Of a DNA stretch of 64,000 nt, positions 30,295-41,099 are shown piece by piece. The stretch is taken from NCBI RefSeq assembly GCF_030463535.1, contig NC_132880.1, positions 38,473,342 through 38,537,341 of the forward strand. Direction: 5' to 3'. Within the stretch, counting starts at the first letter, position 1. Every line of letters starts with the position of its first letter. The DNA is from Salminus brasiliensis. Its lineage: Eukaryota > Chordata > Actinopteri > Characiformes > Bryconidae. Below the pieces are notes generated by a model. The model was not told the origin of the DNA, did no database searches, and worked only from the letters and a program-made list of their open reading frames with translations. The position numbers and the translations under genes are program-made.

Positions 30295-32009
30295 TAAAAC
30301 TTGTAGATTTTATCATAGATCACATGTAAAAACATTCGTTTCCATCTGCAGTACACAGATATGATTAACACAATTTGGTGGGTGCAAATTCCATTCTTTA
30401 GTGCCTTTTAAGGAAAAAAAAACATATTTGCAAAGCTTTTTAAAGACAATATCTAAATGTAATATGCAAGTGCACTTTGTGTAATAATGTTCTGTAAGGG
30501 CGGCTGGGAAAGATATTGAAATATTTTGGATGTCTGGCTCCCATCACCACCACTGTAAACAATTCTGACATTTGACTACAAATCACTCTGAAAGGCTTTG
30601 TTTACATGCTTGTCAGAGTTCTACAGATTATTATAATTTATACAATTTTCATTTAATCTAAAAAAAAAACCTGACCTGTAAATCTCTTTACATTTGATTA
30701 CATGTAAATGAGCAATGATGCTTTAATGACTTAAGCTCTTAATCAAATTTCAACAAAAAGGAATTTGTGAGGATTACAAATAAAAAAGAAAAATAAAGTC
30801 CTGTTAATCATCTTATGAGGGCTTTGTACTTTCCCCTCAAGCAAGTTCTTGGCAGCCTATCAGTCACCTTGTACACGTCTGGTTATTACCAGAAGCAGAA
30901 GGTTACAGTTATTAATAATCCTGCTTTGGGTCTGGGATACTGAAGCTGATGAATGAATGTAATATCAGGCGTGCCACAGGGGCATTCCTCAGGGGGACGG
31001 CTTTAGGTCACTGCCATTCAACTTTTTTCTTTTTTTTTTTGCATGAATGGAGACTGAGGCAGTATGGAAAGTGATTTATGAACTAAAGCTATAAGAATGC
31101 AGGCTCACGTGGTCTAGACTGATTTCTGAAGTCACCTTACATTCCTGAAGTGTCTCGCTGATTCTTCAACAATAATTTAACTCTCTAGGTCAACGTTTCT
31201 GATGGGTTATAGCTTTAGGCCATTTTGACCTCTGACCTCTCTTAGCCTGGCTGAAGCAATCAGTTAATATGATGGACAGCATGGCAGAAGGGGAAAAAAC
31301 ATTATTGGGTTTCAGTATCAAAATAACTAGGAGCTTTTTTAAGATTTAGGTCAAAGTTAAACAGTATAAAAGCATATTTCTGAGAAATATGAACTTGCAG
31401 GGCAAAGTTGGCCCAGGGCAAAGCAGAGTATTCGCCACTAGGCGGCAGTGTAATCACTTACATTCTCACTTAAAGGCTTTCACCACATTCCTCAAATACA
31501 CTGAACGTGATGTGCTTTACAGATGAATAACTTTCCCTCTCTTAAATGATGGCATCGTCCTGTATTCTTCATATTCTTCTGTATTTATTGCACTGATCTG
31601 TATCATTAGCAATTAATATTAGCCTGTACAAATACAGCAGAGAAAAAGACTGATGCTCCAGAGGAGCAGATGCATCTATTGCATAACACTACAACATTAC
31701 ACCAAACGGGAAGAGACACACAGAACACACTTTTGCACAACACACACATTTACACAATACTTACCTTTCAACATCACTGTCTTATTAGAAACCATTATGA
31801 TGATGTAAAAATGTGCAATTTCAAATTTGCTCAAATTGTGTAAAACTGATATTTTAGATATACACAAAATAATTGAATTAATTTATTTAATAAGATTTTT
31901 AAAAATAAAAACTTAAAAGAAAATCACAAACTGATTCCAGTCCAGTCCAATTACTTCTTACCTGCTGTAATCCGGAAACAAACAGAAGCCACGGCAGGTG
32001 CCACCTCAT
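26294..32009 (-). CDS. ccn4: CCN4/WISP1 matricellular protein (359 aa, 5 exons)
   Basis: Joining, on the complement, 31962-32009, 28838-29120, 28191-28445, 26742-26935 and 26294-26593 gives 1080 nt, 359 residues (human 367). Domains: signal peptide [18 protein letters not shown] domain about 43-109 with [11 protein letters not shown] about 117-179 ending CCEQWIC; TSP1 about 208-251 with [11 protein letters not shown] cystine-knot domain 265-338 with all ten cysteines (265, 282, 293, 296, 301, 302, 316, 332, 334, 338). One domain per exon is the normal CCN layout. It is distinguished from other CCNs by MRW at the start, KTAPR in the hinge, LCNLRPC, and [10 protein letters not shown] near the end. 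Known role: secreted, Wnt/beta-catenin-induced matrix protein that binds integrins and proteoglycans, acting in bone and fibrosis. NxT/NxS sites (for example NRT at 38, NFT at 276) suggest N-glycosylation. Confidence 0.95.
26742..26935 (-). CDS. ccn4: ccn4 exon 4: thrombospondin type 1 domain (residues 196-260)
   Basis: It contains [24 protein letters not shown] and [12 protein letters not shown]. The acceptor choice (CTGAAAG before CTCTCTCC) is fixed by reading frame; the alternative AG seven bases later would break the frame. Confidence 0.93.
26975..27365. mobile_element. Non-autonomous DNA transposon in ccn4 intron 3
   Basis: It contains GATCAGGACCCTGCAGGACC, CACCACAGAGCAGGTAATAT, ACCTGCTCTGTGGTGG and an end GGTGGTCATAATATTCTGAC. 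These are hallmarks of a palindromic fish repeat whose terminus resembles CATAATGTTATGCCTGAT. The two AGAGCAGGTAATA-like blocks are in opposite orientation, so it is partly self-complementary. Confidence 0.55.
27631..27822 (-). mobile_element. tRNA-derived SINE with L2-type tail (SINE-B copy 1)
   Basis: In reverse orientation it starts GGTTGGTGTGGTGCAACAGA, has a box-B-like GGGGTTCTGGGTC, CACCAATAAGAGTC, and a tail ending in TGCCATAAATGTAAAC. The tail matches the L2 LINE ends found at 33659 and 39898, which suggests mobilisation by L2 machinery. Inside ccn4 intron 3. Confidence 0.7.
27845..28009. repeat. Fold-back element, about 165 bp
   Basis: TACAGACGCTTCAAATGGTT at about 27857 pairs with AATCATTTGAAGCATCTGTA near 27990, and the inner arms (GCGATGCTATTCAAGAACCA and TGGTTCTTGTATAGCATCGC) also pair. 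A classic hairpin MITE, adjacent to the SINE in ccn4 intron 3. Confidence 0.75.
28191..28445 (-). CDS. ccn4: ccn4 exon 3: von Willebrand factor C domain (residues 111-196)
   Basis: It contains [34 protein letters not shown] and the basic hinge RRGRKTAPR, a likely protease-sensitive region between the two halves of CCN proteins. The donor is GTACAA, a little weaker than the others. Confidence 0.95.
28838..29120 (-). CDS. ccn4: ccn4 exon 2: IGFBP-like domain (residues 17-111)
   Basis: After a short linker with an NRT glycosylation site it contains [35 protein letters not shown] and RYEKGVC, the cysteine-rich IGFBP fold. The donor GTAAGTG splits a Tyr codon. Confidence 0.95.
29220..29490 (+). 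mobile_element. Tc1-like fragment (N-terminal part of transposase) in ccn4 intron 1
   Basis: GGTGCTGGTTTGAGTATATC, then AACTGCTAATCTCCTGAG and ATTTTCAGCACAACAG encode [19 protein letters not shown], the helix-turn-helix of the same Tc1 group as the longer copy at 52325-53385, in opposite orientation and truncated. Confidence 0.6.
30209..30296. repeat. (CA)n(TA)n microsatellite in ccn4 intron 1
   Basis: About 10 CA units, then about 28 TA units, then ACACAC. Confidence 0.97.
31962..32009 (-). CDS. ccn4: ccn4 exon 1: signal peptide (residues 1-16)
   Basis: Sixteen codons ([16 protein letters not shown]) form a short hydrophobic leader. The first three residues equal human CCN4. The donor is GTAAGAA, phase 0. 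No upstream in-frame ATG is needed. Confidence 0.88.
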
Positions 32010-32345
32010 CACGGATCCCGAGGGGTAGATTCATTGAGCTTCATTCAGAACCAGATGCTGCTACAGGTCCAGTGCGTTCCCCGTCACGTCCCATTCGTTC
32101 TGCAAGCTGACAGGCCCTTTCCCTCCACACTCCCTCTCCACACCACTCCTCCTCCCTGCTCCACCAGTTTTACCCGTTTGGTTGAAAAAGACCCCCGTGA
32201 CGTCAGAATCGTGGACACGCCCCGTCTCTGCCTTTCTTTAAACGGTCTAATTTTTTTTTACCCCACCTGTATTCAGACAAACCCCTCCCCCCCGCCTATG
32301 ATTAGATGTGGCCCCGCCCCCTTTCGTTATGATTGGCTAGTAGCC
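32010..32345 (-). promoter_or_regulatory. ccn4: ccn4 promoter and leader with CRE, GC boxes and CCAAT
   Basis: Reading toward the gene: CCAAT (complement of ATTGG near 32332), GC box (GGGGCGGGGC, about 32311-32320), a second G-rich box near 32285, an A-rich TATA-like tract near 32250, and a perfect palindromic cAMP response element TGACGTCA at 32198-32205, 189 bp before the ATG. The human WISP1 promoter is known to respond to Wnt/beta-catenin largely through a CREB site, so the CRE is probably functional. No consensus TCF/LEF site was seen close by. Confidence 0.65.
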
Positions 32346-33655
32346 CTATTAGCAGCCGTTACTCGTTAACCTGTTAAGTCAGAAATATCCCAGTTTTCCG
32401 TCCCGCAGCTCTTGTGTGAAGTATTTTTTTTTATATGTCTTGCATTTCTCTGTAATGCTGTGCAGCCTTGTCTTACTCGAAGCAGCCGCAGAGCCTCCGA
32501 GCGAGTTTTTTAAAATCTAATTTATGAGTTTATTACCTAAAAGCCAATTCTTTGGTTAAGAATGCAGTCCGGGGTTCAGGGCCGTCCTGTGGGCATATGC
32601 TGCCTTCCAGTCATGTGGGAAATAAGGCATTTACGAGATGAGTGCACATGTACGCCAAGTGGGAAACTCAACAAAAACAATGCTAACTTGTGTTTTAAAT
32701 TAGTTATCTGTTGGTTATTAAACAACATAGGCACTTCAGTATGATAATTTGAATAGTTTACTGTCACACGTGAAAAAAGTCCATGCTACCGACACATCTT
32801 ACTGGATAAAAATATCGCTCACCTAATTCTTACACTTTGCTCATTATTTATTTGTTTTGTTTGCAGTAACTGTAAATATACTTGCTCTCTGTTGGCAACA
32901 GAAAAAGAGAATTACACAAAAAAGCTTTTCCCCCAGGGTGCAAACATCTGAGGTGGACTAGAAGGCAGCATTAAACCAATAGGGCTGTGTCCCAATTGTG
33001 TACTACTCACTAATACTATGAGAAAACTACTACATACTAATCTTAGTAGTGCAGGTTTGGCAGGTTAGTACTCAAAATATTAGCGTACTATCCTGTGTTG
33101 TACTAACAGGAAGTGTTGCAAAGGATTGCTATGCCAACACTGCAATTTCTCCTGCTGTTGCTGCTGCAATTGCATCATTATCCCCATTTATTTCCTAATT
33201 TTTCCAGACGTGAATATTTCTCCCTTTTCTTTTTGCATTGCATTGTGGGCTAAAAGGGTCCATTGTAACCACACTCAAAAACCCGTCTGGTTCTGAGTAT
33301 GAACCACTGATATTAGTACACTCAGCTTTAACGCATTTATCTATGTAGCACAATTCATTCTTAAAAAACAGTCAGTATTACTAAGTAGTATGCAATTGGG
33401 ACACACCCTAGGTAATTAAACTGGAAAGGTTCTCGTGTTGAAGACATGCCATGGAAATACCAGAAGTTAAGGGAAGCTCTTGAACAGTATCCATCTAGAG
33501 CACAGCAATAATGGGTTCTCAACACCAGTAAGAAATGAACGCTAGCTGTCTGGGTATTTTGTTAGTTTTCCTGTTGTGAATTGAGGGAATTCTATTTAGT
33601 TGTGACTGTCATTTACTCAGCAGTCAGTGTGGACACTGTAGGTCCCTTAACTTTA
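32346..33655. other. Upstream of ccn4, no gene recognised
   Basis: AT-rich with no family motif. Two related words (TACTACTCACTAATACTA near 33000 and GTCAGTATTACTAAGTAGTA near 33370), with CCCAATTG and CAATTGGGACAC at the two ends, suggest a roughly 420 bp inverted-end repeat unit at about 32985-33410. Confidence 0.35.
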
Positions 33656-33658
33656 AAG

Positions 33659-34204
33659 TTTACATTTACATTTAAGGCATTTAGCAGATGCTCTTATCCA
33701 GAGCGACTTACAAAAGTGCTTTGCTATTAACTCAAGAATAACCTCAGCTAGTTTGAACAGACTAGAATAGAATAATTCAAAGATACTTCTAAGCTTTAGA
33801 CATTACTAAACACAAGTCAGTAAGATGACCACTCTGCTATTCGCCCAAGTACTCAGAAGAGGAGGGTCTTCAGTCTGCGTTTGAAGACAGCGAGCGACTC
33901 TGCCGTTCGGACACCCAGGAGAAGCTCGTTCCACCACTTTGGTGCAGGACAGAAAAAGCCTGAACTCTTGTCTTCCGTGGGCTTTGAGGGATGGCGGGTC
34001 GAGCAGAGCTGTACTTGAAGCTTGAAGGGCTCTTGGTGTAGATTGGCTTTTGACCATTGCCATCAAGTACGGAGGGGCTGGTCCGTTCTTGAATTTGTAG
34101 GGCAGTGTCAGGGTTTTGAATCTGATGCGGGAAGCAGCTACAGGAAGCCAGTGAAGAGAACGCAGCAGTGGAGTAACATGGCTGAAAGTGTTAGTATGTT
34201 GCAT
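33659..34204 (-). mobile_element. L2-like LINE, 3' end of ORF2 and tail
   Basis: On the - strand it reads HVTPLLRSLHWLPVAASRIR, then KNGPAPPYLMAMVKS, the C-terminal HWLPV segment of L2/CR1-group reverse transcriptases. It ends in GTAAGTCGCTCTGGATAAGA and (TAAATG) tail repeats. 5'-truncated, with frameshifts. Confidence 0.85.
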
Positions 34205-35019
34205 ACAGTGGGTGAACTGTATGTTAAAGTCTTGTTTGGTTAACTTACTATTTTATGCTCAGTTAACTCAAAATTCATTAATCCAACAAGTGAACTTTTG
34301 AAGTTTTTAAAGAAATGCAGGTACTGGGCTCCCACTGCAGTAAATACAGATCACACTTGGGGCTCCAGTACATGTGCATTTGGTGACATGGTTGAGTAAT
34401 ATTTTGTAGGATTTTACACAAATATGACTGTGACTGTTACGCAGCGTTACACAGTTCTCGCAAGGGGTATGGTGCAGCTCCACCAAAGTTATGTTATAGC
34501 TGTTAAAGTAAAATGGCCACTTTGCTTTGAATGTAGACAGCAACTGTTCATGCATACATGAAGTGATCAGCTAGCCTCTGTTGTATGCCACAAACATCAC
34601 ATGTTTCAGCTCCAACTTCTGTATTTTCATCTGTGGGTCATCTCACTGGTTGTATCTCAGATTAACAAGTAATGCAATTATAGGAAAAAGTCATTTGGGG
34701 ACTGCATGTACTGGAACATCAGGACCTTTATGGGGCCTTCAAGTTGTGTCAGTCATGTGTATTTACAAGATAAGCACCCCTTCCCAATGTTATTTACTAC
34801 TTTTTCAGGGAACTCCAACTTTTTTTTAATTTTTACTTATTAAAGCATAAAAAGTTATTGATGCTTTTTACTGGACATAAATATTTCTCATACTTTGCTC
34901 TATGTTTTGTTGGCTGTTAAATCCAAACCTTGCTCTCTTTTGGTGACAGAGAAATAGAAGTAAGTAACAAAAGCATGTTTCCCAGGGTGTTCATGTTATT
35001 TCCGACCAAAACCACTTAG

Positions 35020-35860
35020 CCAAAAACCACTTAGCCATGCAGTCTGCCTTTACAAACATTAGTGAAAAAATGGGTGGTTCTAAAGAGATCACTGAACTTC
35101 AGCTTGGTACTGTAATAGGATGCCACCGGTACAACAAGTCAGGTGGTAACGTTTCTTCCCTCCTAGATGTTTCACCATCAACTGTAAGTGGTATTACTAA
35201 AAAAAGTGGAAGTGTTTAGGAACCACAGCAACTCACAAAGTTACAGAGCAGGGTCGCCGACTGCTGAGGAGCATAGTATATAAAAGTTGTCAACACTCTG
35301 CTGACTTAACAACTGCAGATTGACAAACTTCCTCTGGCATTAAAATGTGCTCCAGGAGCTTCATGGAATGAGTTTCAATTGCTGACCAGCTGCACACAAG
35401 CATTACATCACCAAGCACAATGCTGAGTGCACGGATGGAGTGGTGTAAAGCAAACTGGACTCTGGAACAGTGGAAATGTGTTCTGTGGAGTGACGATTCG
35501 CTCTTCTCTATATGGCAGTCTGATTGGCTGGGTTTGGTGAATGCAAGGACAGTATTACCTGCCTGACTGCATTTTGCCAGTTGTAAATTTTGGTAGAGGA
35601 GGGATAATGCAATGGGGTTTTTCAGTGGTTGGCCTGGGGCCCTTAGTTCCAGTAAATTGTATGCTTCCAACTTTGTGGTAACAGTTTGGGGAAGGCCCTT
35701 TACTGTTCCAGCATGACTGTGCCCTAATCCACGAAGCAAGGTCCAAAAAGGCATGGTTAAGTGAACATTACTGGCCCACACAGTGACCCCTGACTAAGCT
35801 AACTCAGCTACAATCTCTTCAGCTTGCCAAGAGCACATTGCGCTGAGAGGACAGCCACAC
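35020..35860 (+). mobile_element. Tc1-like transposon remnant
   Basis: On the + strand the helix-turn-helix start is visible (MGGSKEITELQLGTVIG, LLDVSPSTVSGITKK), then in broken frames WKCVLWSDDSLFSI (first Asp block), [14 protein letters not shown] and VQKGMVK. This is the same subfamily as 2405-2825 but in the other orientation and with the N-terminal half present. Several stops and shifts make it inactive. Confidence 0.8.
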
Positions 35861-36059
35861 TATTCTGTGAGACTAAGTGTTCAAATCGTTATGTTTCATT
35901 TGGAGGCACAATAACAGGGTTGTAAATAGGCTGAATGTTAATAAATATTAATAAATACATGGCATATTTAATTTACTAGTTGTCATGTCCACCCAAATCC
36001 ACCCAAACACCTACTGTATACAGCTTGGTCAAAAGTTTTGCTAGTTAAGGTCCAACTGA

Positions 36060-36560
36060 ATTAACCACAGTTATTAGTCAGCTACAGCACAAGAGGCACA
36101 ATACCACTGGCCAAGCCTAGATCAGAGGGCTGGGGGATATTTTCGGAATATACTGTAGGAACAAAAAACAGCTTCTGTTTTTGTCCACTCCATGTCTCAG
36201 GCAGGTCGGTCCATGACTGGAAAAGCTGACAGATGGTAAGGCAGAGTTTGCCCAGAGATCAGAGAGCACAGGTGGGCCTCTCTCCATTTACAGCATGTTG
36301 TATGAAGGCTCTGTCAGTGGGAATAGGGGGAATGTGACAGAGACACACCGATAGCAAACACTGATATGACAAATGTGCAACTTTGTTTGAGGAAAGAAAC
36401 AGATAAAGAACGAGCCCAGAGCTGCACCTTAGGGCGACCTACTGTTCTTGTCCTCAAGTGTCACATTTCCATTTACTCATTCAGCCCACAGCATTCATTC
36501 ATTCCGTTTTCCCAGGACACAAATAGCAGTTACACGTTTTCAAGCTTTTACTAGAAACTC
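36060..36560. promoter_or_regulatory. Non-repetitive block, possible regulatory DNA
   Basis: This roughly 0.5 kb stretch has no recognised repeat and a higher-complexity texture than its flanks. It lies about 4 kb upstream of ccn4. No specific function can be assigned. Confidence 0.15.
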
Positions 36561-37194
36561 AATCCTCCTATCCAAGCCACCAGAGTCACACTGACTGCAA
36601 ATGTCACTAACTGTGTTCAGTATATGAGGTATTCAATATATGCCAAGTACTTACAGTGCAAGAACCCCCTAATCCAGAATTTTGAGCATGCTATTTATGT
36701 AAATGTCAAGACATACTTGATAACTGTTAAAGATTGTTATGGCGAGCAGGATCTATAAAACCAGGGTCTATAAAGAAAGCTCCAAGCTCAACGGAAGTCA
36801 TGGCAGTGTACACATAACAGAAATTCCTCTGCATTAAACGCTAGCGTGTGGAAGCATTTTGGCTTTTGCGATGTGTTGCGTACTTTGGAGCTAAGATACA
36901 GCATCCTGTCTCAAAGATATTTTACTGACACAGTGATCTCCACACGCTACGATAAGACCAAAGTCATGGAATCACTGAATAAAATAGGTAGGATAGTTGT
37001 AACACATGCATGGACACTCACTACCACAGAATCCTAGATCACCATAACTGCATTGTGAGGTACCTTGAGATTCCCACCCGTAGGGGAGAGGAAGGGCCAT
37101 CCCACCCACCCAGTGAAAGTGAGGCCCATTTTCCTCTCTTAGACTTCCATCCACCCAACCTTGGGTAATGTCACCTGCACACTCCTGATAAAAA

Positions 37195-37380
37195 GTTTAT
37201 TTAAGGGTACTTTAGTACAGGTTGTGGTTTTACATAGAACCATGATAACCTAATGAACCATTTAGATGCTTAAATTAGACTTTGCCTGGCTAAGGAAATC
37301 TTACCTTTTGTAGACTCAGAGAACCCACTTTCTATATAGAACCCTATTTACTTTCTATACCCTAAAGTACTTTATATAGT
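37195..37380. repeat. Interspersed repeat related to the 9.9-10.5 kb duplication
   Basis: TTTACATAGAACCATGATAA, CATTTAGATGCTTAAATT and CTTTGCCTGG match words in the duplicated unit (CTACATAGAACCATGTCAA, CATTTGAATGCTTAAATT). Confidence 0.45.
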
Positions 37381-37926
37381 ATGTATATGCCAGATGGAAA
37401 CTTTAGCCACTCTGATGTAATCACTGTTCCTCCTCAGTAAATATCTTCATTTACCCTAAATGGCTCTCCCTGGTGAAGGCTTTAAAAGACACTATTAGGC
37501 TAAAAAGTATGTGTTGTTTTCTCAAGTTCTATTCTTGTGGAAGACGCCTGGAGTGAATCTAGTGTCCACAGCTGAAGAATAATTCCTGATGTTGCGAGCC
37601 ACATAAAGGCAGAGTGAGGAAAGATGGAGTTCTCATTTTCACTTAATGAATAATAGAGCTGTCTTTAAACCAACAAGTAGTAAAATAGGATTGTACAACT
37701 GTTTAATAGAAGAAATTAATTTAAACATCTCCATACACGAGAGTGTTGTTTATTTGGCCACAAAGAGCTGGATAGGTTCTAGAAGTTGGTCATTGTGTAA
37801 TATGTAAAAATACATTTCCCTGCCTTATTAAATGTCATGAAATCTGTAGTTTAGATCATTTCCCAGCATTCACAGCAGCCATTTTAACAGATGGAAACTG
37901 TTGCTTTTTAGTTACTTTCTATTGTG

Positions 37927-38250
37927 TAGTACATTATATAGACAAAAGTATTGAGAGGGCTTTCTACTAGATTTTGGAGCTTGGAATTGAGGACTTGATT
38001 GGATTAAGGTGAGGTCAGGATGCTGGGTGATCACCACCCCACCTCATTCCCAACTTCCCGACTCATCCCAAAAGGATTGAATGGAACACTATTATTCCAG
38101 AGAGCACAGTTCCACTGCTCCACAGTTCAATGCTTGGAGGCTTTATACCCCTCTAGCCCACGCCTGCAATTAGACATGGTGCCAATATGTTCATGTTTAT
38201 GTGATAAATCTATTGGCAATACTCCTCTACAGGAACTAGGCAAGGTCTAT
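37927..38250 (-). mobile_element. MITE-A copy 3 (truncated)
   Basis: It starts ATTATATAGACAAAAGTATT and runs in reverse orientation through GATCACCACCCCACCTCATT, CAGTTCCACTGCTCCACAG and GACATGGTGCCAATATG. The outer 5' end is missing. Confidence 0.7.
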
Positions 38251-38299
38251 GGTCTCTTTACCCCAGAACCCAGTGATAACACTGGTTTACAGTATTTTA

Positions 38300-38395
38300 G
38301 TTAGATCATCCTTATTGGCCATTGCACAACGATGCAACGGCATTTAACCCATCCATGGCAGTGAACACACACAGAGAGAGAGAGAGAGAGAACGA
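38300..38395 (-). repeat. SINE 3' fragment and (AG)n run
   Basis: GCATTTAACCCATCC and GCAGTGAACACACAC match the end of the SINE at 59216 in the same orientation. An (AG)n run follows at about 38370-38391. Confidence 0.5.
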
Positions 38396-38399
38396 GAAG

Positions 38400-39689
38400 T
38401 AGTTTATTGTTACAGAGCAACAAGAGGCCTTATTATTTACACTCATCAGCATAATCCTCTCATGTCACTGCAGCTTTGAAGTGAAAGCTGACGAGGTTAT
38501 CCACCCCATTCCGAACATTGCCAAACCTGACACAGCATCTGCAAAAAGCATCACAACCTGTCAACCAAAGCATTCTTAGCACTGGATCAGTCAAGTCTAC
38601 TTAGTAGGGATGTCCTGATCTGATCCAGGCAAATGTAAATGGATCAGGTATCGGCTATTTTAATCCTAATCCAGTTCTGAGTCTTTGTTTTAACCACAGT
38701 GTTCAGAGAACCATCTGGTGTTCTCAAGGCATCATTAACGGACATGACTGCCCAGGCAGCAGTAGTAAGGGCTTTTACAGAAGGCAAATAAAAGAGTTTC
38801 TAGTCTGCAGTGTGGAAATATTTTACAGTGGAACATGAAAACAGACTATAATGTCAGAAATTCTATAAAACTATCGCTAAAATGCTCTGTTTTACCAGCG
38901 GGAGAACCGCAGATCTTTATTTGTTCTTAAACCAGCTCTGAAGAGCGCATTCAGTGAGTGGAGGCTAACACTAATGATAATACACGCACACACTGTATTG
39001 GAAAATACAATTTGCATGACTTCTAAACAACTTTGATATTTGGTTGAAAAGTGAAAGTTGAAAAGTCGTCATTTTGTGAGTTTGTTAGTACAACTCCACA
39101 CACACACACTAAGTGACTTGACTGCAGCGTTTTAAAGGAACTGGGAGGTGAATGGTCAGGGAGGAGAGTCAGACTGGATTACAACACACTATAAAACGGT
39201 CATTTTAAGAAATGTCTCTATTAAGCTAAATCAATCAGTCCAGATTGTCTCATTATAGACACTTCCTCAGTCAGAGGTTTTAGAACCTTTTAGGCCAGTT
39301 AGAAGTTATATAGTTAGGGGGTTTGACCCTGGTTGAGGACGGTATGGTAGAAAAAGACAATGCTGACTCTGAATGAATGGACATTCATTGTTAAGTCTGT
39401 GTTTGGTCAAACACAAAATCCTCATTAGACTGTTGGTCCTTACGGAGGAAGGTTTTAAAGTCAGACTCTGCTTAGGAAATCCCTCCTGGCTTCAAAGTCA
39501 ATGAAAATGGTTAATCCGTAGCCAAGTGGAAAAAAAATGTATGTTTATAGTAACAAAACATGCTGAGAGAGACAAAGAGGTCATGTAGAAAGTGTTATCT
39601 CACTGTAGGCTCTCATGGGAAAGTTTGTACAAACCAGATGGAATGAAATTTCCTGTGTCAATGAATTATTTTAGCTTGAGAAATTCAGT
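38400..39689. other. Intergenic, nothing recognised
   Basis: No coding signal and no clear repeat. Confidence 0.4.
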
Positions 39690-41068
39690 AGCACTTCATC
39701 TCCTGAAACTGATGAACTGATGAAACTCATTGGCACCATGCCTAGTGCCAGGCATGGGCTAGCGGGGTATAAAGCCCCCCAGCAGTGAGCTGTGGAGCAG
39801 TGTTCTCTGGAATAATGGTGATCCATCCAATACTTTTGGGATAAACTGGGGAGTTGGGGATTAGGTGGGGTGGTGATCATCCAATTTCCTAACGCACTTA
39901 CATTTACATTACATTTAAGGCATTTAGCAGAAGCTCTTATTCAGAACGACTTACAAAAGGGCTTTGCTATTTATCCAAGAATAACCTCAGCTAGTTTGAA
40001 CAGACTAAAAATTCAAAGATACCTCTAAGTTTAGACACTACTAAACACAAGTCAGTAAGATGACCACTCTGCTATTCGCCCAAGTACTCAGAAGAGGAGG
40101 GTCTTCAGTCTGCGTTTGAAGACAGCGAGCGACTCTGCCATTCGGACACCCAGGGCAAGTTCGTTCCACCACTTTGGTGACAGGACAGAAAAAAGTCTGG
40201 ACGCTTGTCTTCCGCGGATTTTGAGGGATGTCAGGTTGGGGATCGGCTTTTGACCATTGCCATCAAGTACGGAGGGGCTGGTCCATTCTTGGCTTTGTTG
40301 ACCAGCGTCAGGATTTGATGCAGGCAGCTACTGATTTGGGCAGCTACAGGAAGCCAGTGAGAACGCAGCAGTGGAGTGACATGACTGAATTTACACCAAG
40401 GCTTCGAGCTTCTGTAGAAGGAGTGACCAGTGAGTTCTCAAAGGAGATGATAAGATCGTTTTGAAGTCTAGCAGTTCCCGGGATGTACAGCAGCTCTGTC
40501 TTGCTGGGGTTAAGTCACCATCCAAGAAGAGACGTCAGCGAGACATGCTGAGATGCGAGCAGAAACCTGTGTGTCAGACGGTGGGAAAGAAAGAATGAGT
40601 TGAGTCATCAGCGTAACAGTGGTAAGAGAATTCATGAGAGGATATCACTTTACCAAGAGAGCTAGTGTAGAGTGAGAAAAGAAGAGGACCAAGAACCGAG
40701 CCTTGTGGAATGCCAGTGTAGAGACTACAAGGAGCAGACGTGTCCCCCTGCCTTGTTACCTGGTATTAGCGTCCCTGCAGGTACAATGCAAACCATTGCC
40801 ATGCAGAGCCGCTAATTCCAAGGCTGGCAAGGATAGACAGGAGGATCTTGTGGTCCACTTGTGGAGAATCAGAACCGATGACAGTTTGGCACTTTGTCAC
40901 TGAATGCAATCAAAACCTCACAGCAATTCTCCAAAATGTGGTAGAAAGCCTTCCCTGGATGGTATAGACCAATTATTCCAACAAAAGCAGTACAAACTCT
41001 TTTTAATACTCTTGATTTTGGAAGAAACAATGAACAAGTGGTGTCCCAATACCTTTGTCCGTATAGTG
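39690..41068 (+). mobile_element. MITE-A copy 4, split by an L2 insertion
   Basis: The left part (39690-39897) runs to CATCCAATTTCCTAACGCA. The right part (from about 40886) resumes with CTTTGTCACTGAATGCAATC and ends CCAATACCTTTGTCCGTATAGTG. In intact copies these two pieces are contiguous. The intervening roughly 0.99 kb is the L2 copy. Confidence 0.8.
39898..40886 (-). mobile_element. L2-like LINE, 5'-truncated, with visible RT active site
   Basis: In broken - strand frames the reverse-transcriptase motif YADD is encoded at 40604-40615 ([11 protein letters not shown]), preceded by [12 protein letters not shown] (the PQGS.LGPLLF region, degraded) and followed by the HWLPVAA block and the tail. 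GCACTT occurs at both borders and is a candidate target-site duplication. Not functional. Confidence 0.85.
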
Positions 41069-41099
41069 TCGGATGTGTTTTTTTTAAGCACCCAGTCCT

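Noticed and set aside
35290..35781. 163-codon open frame on the - strand
   Set aside because: It is antisense to a Tc1 transposase remnant whose landmarks read on the + strand.
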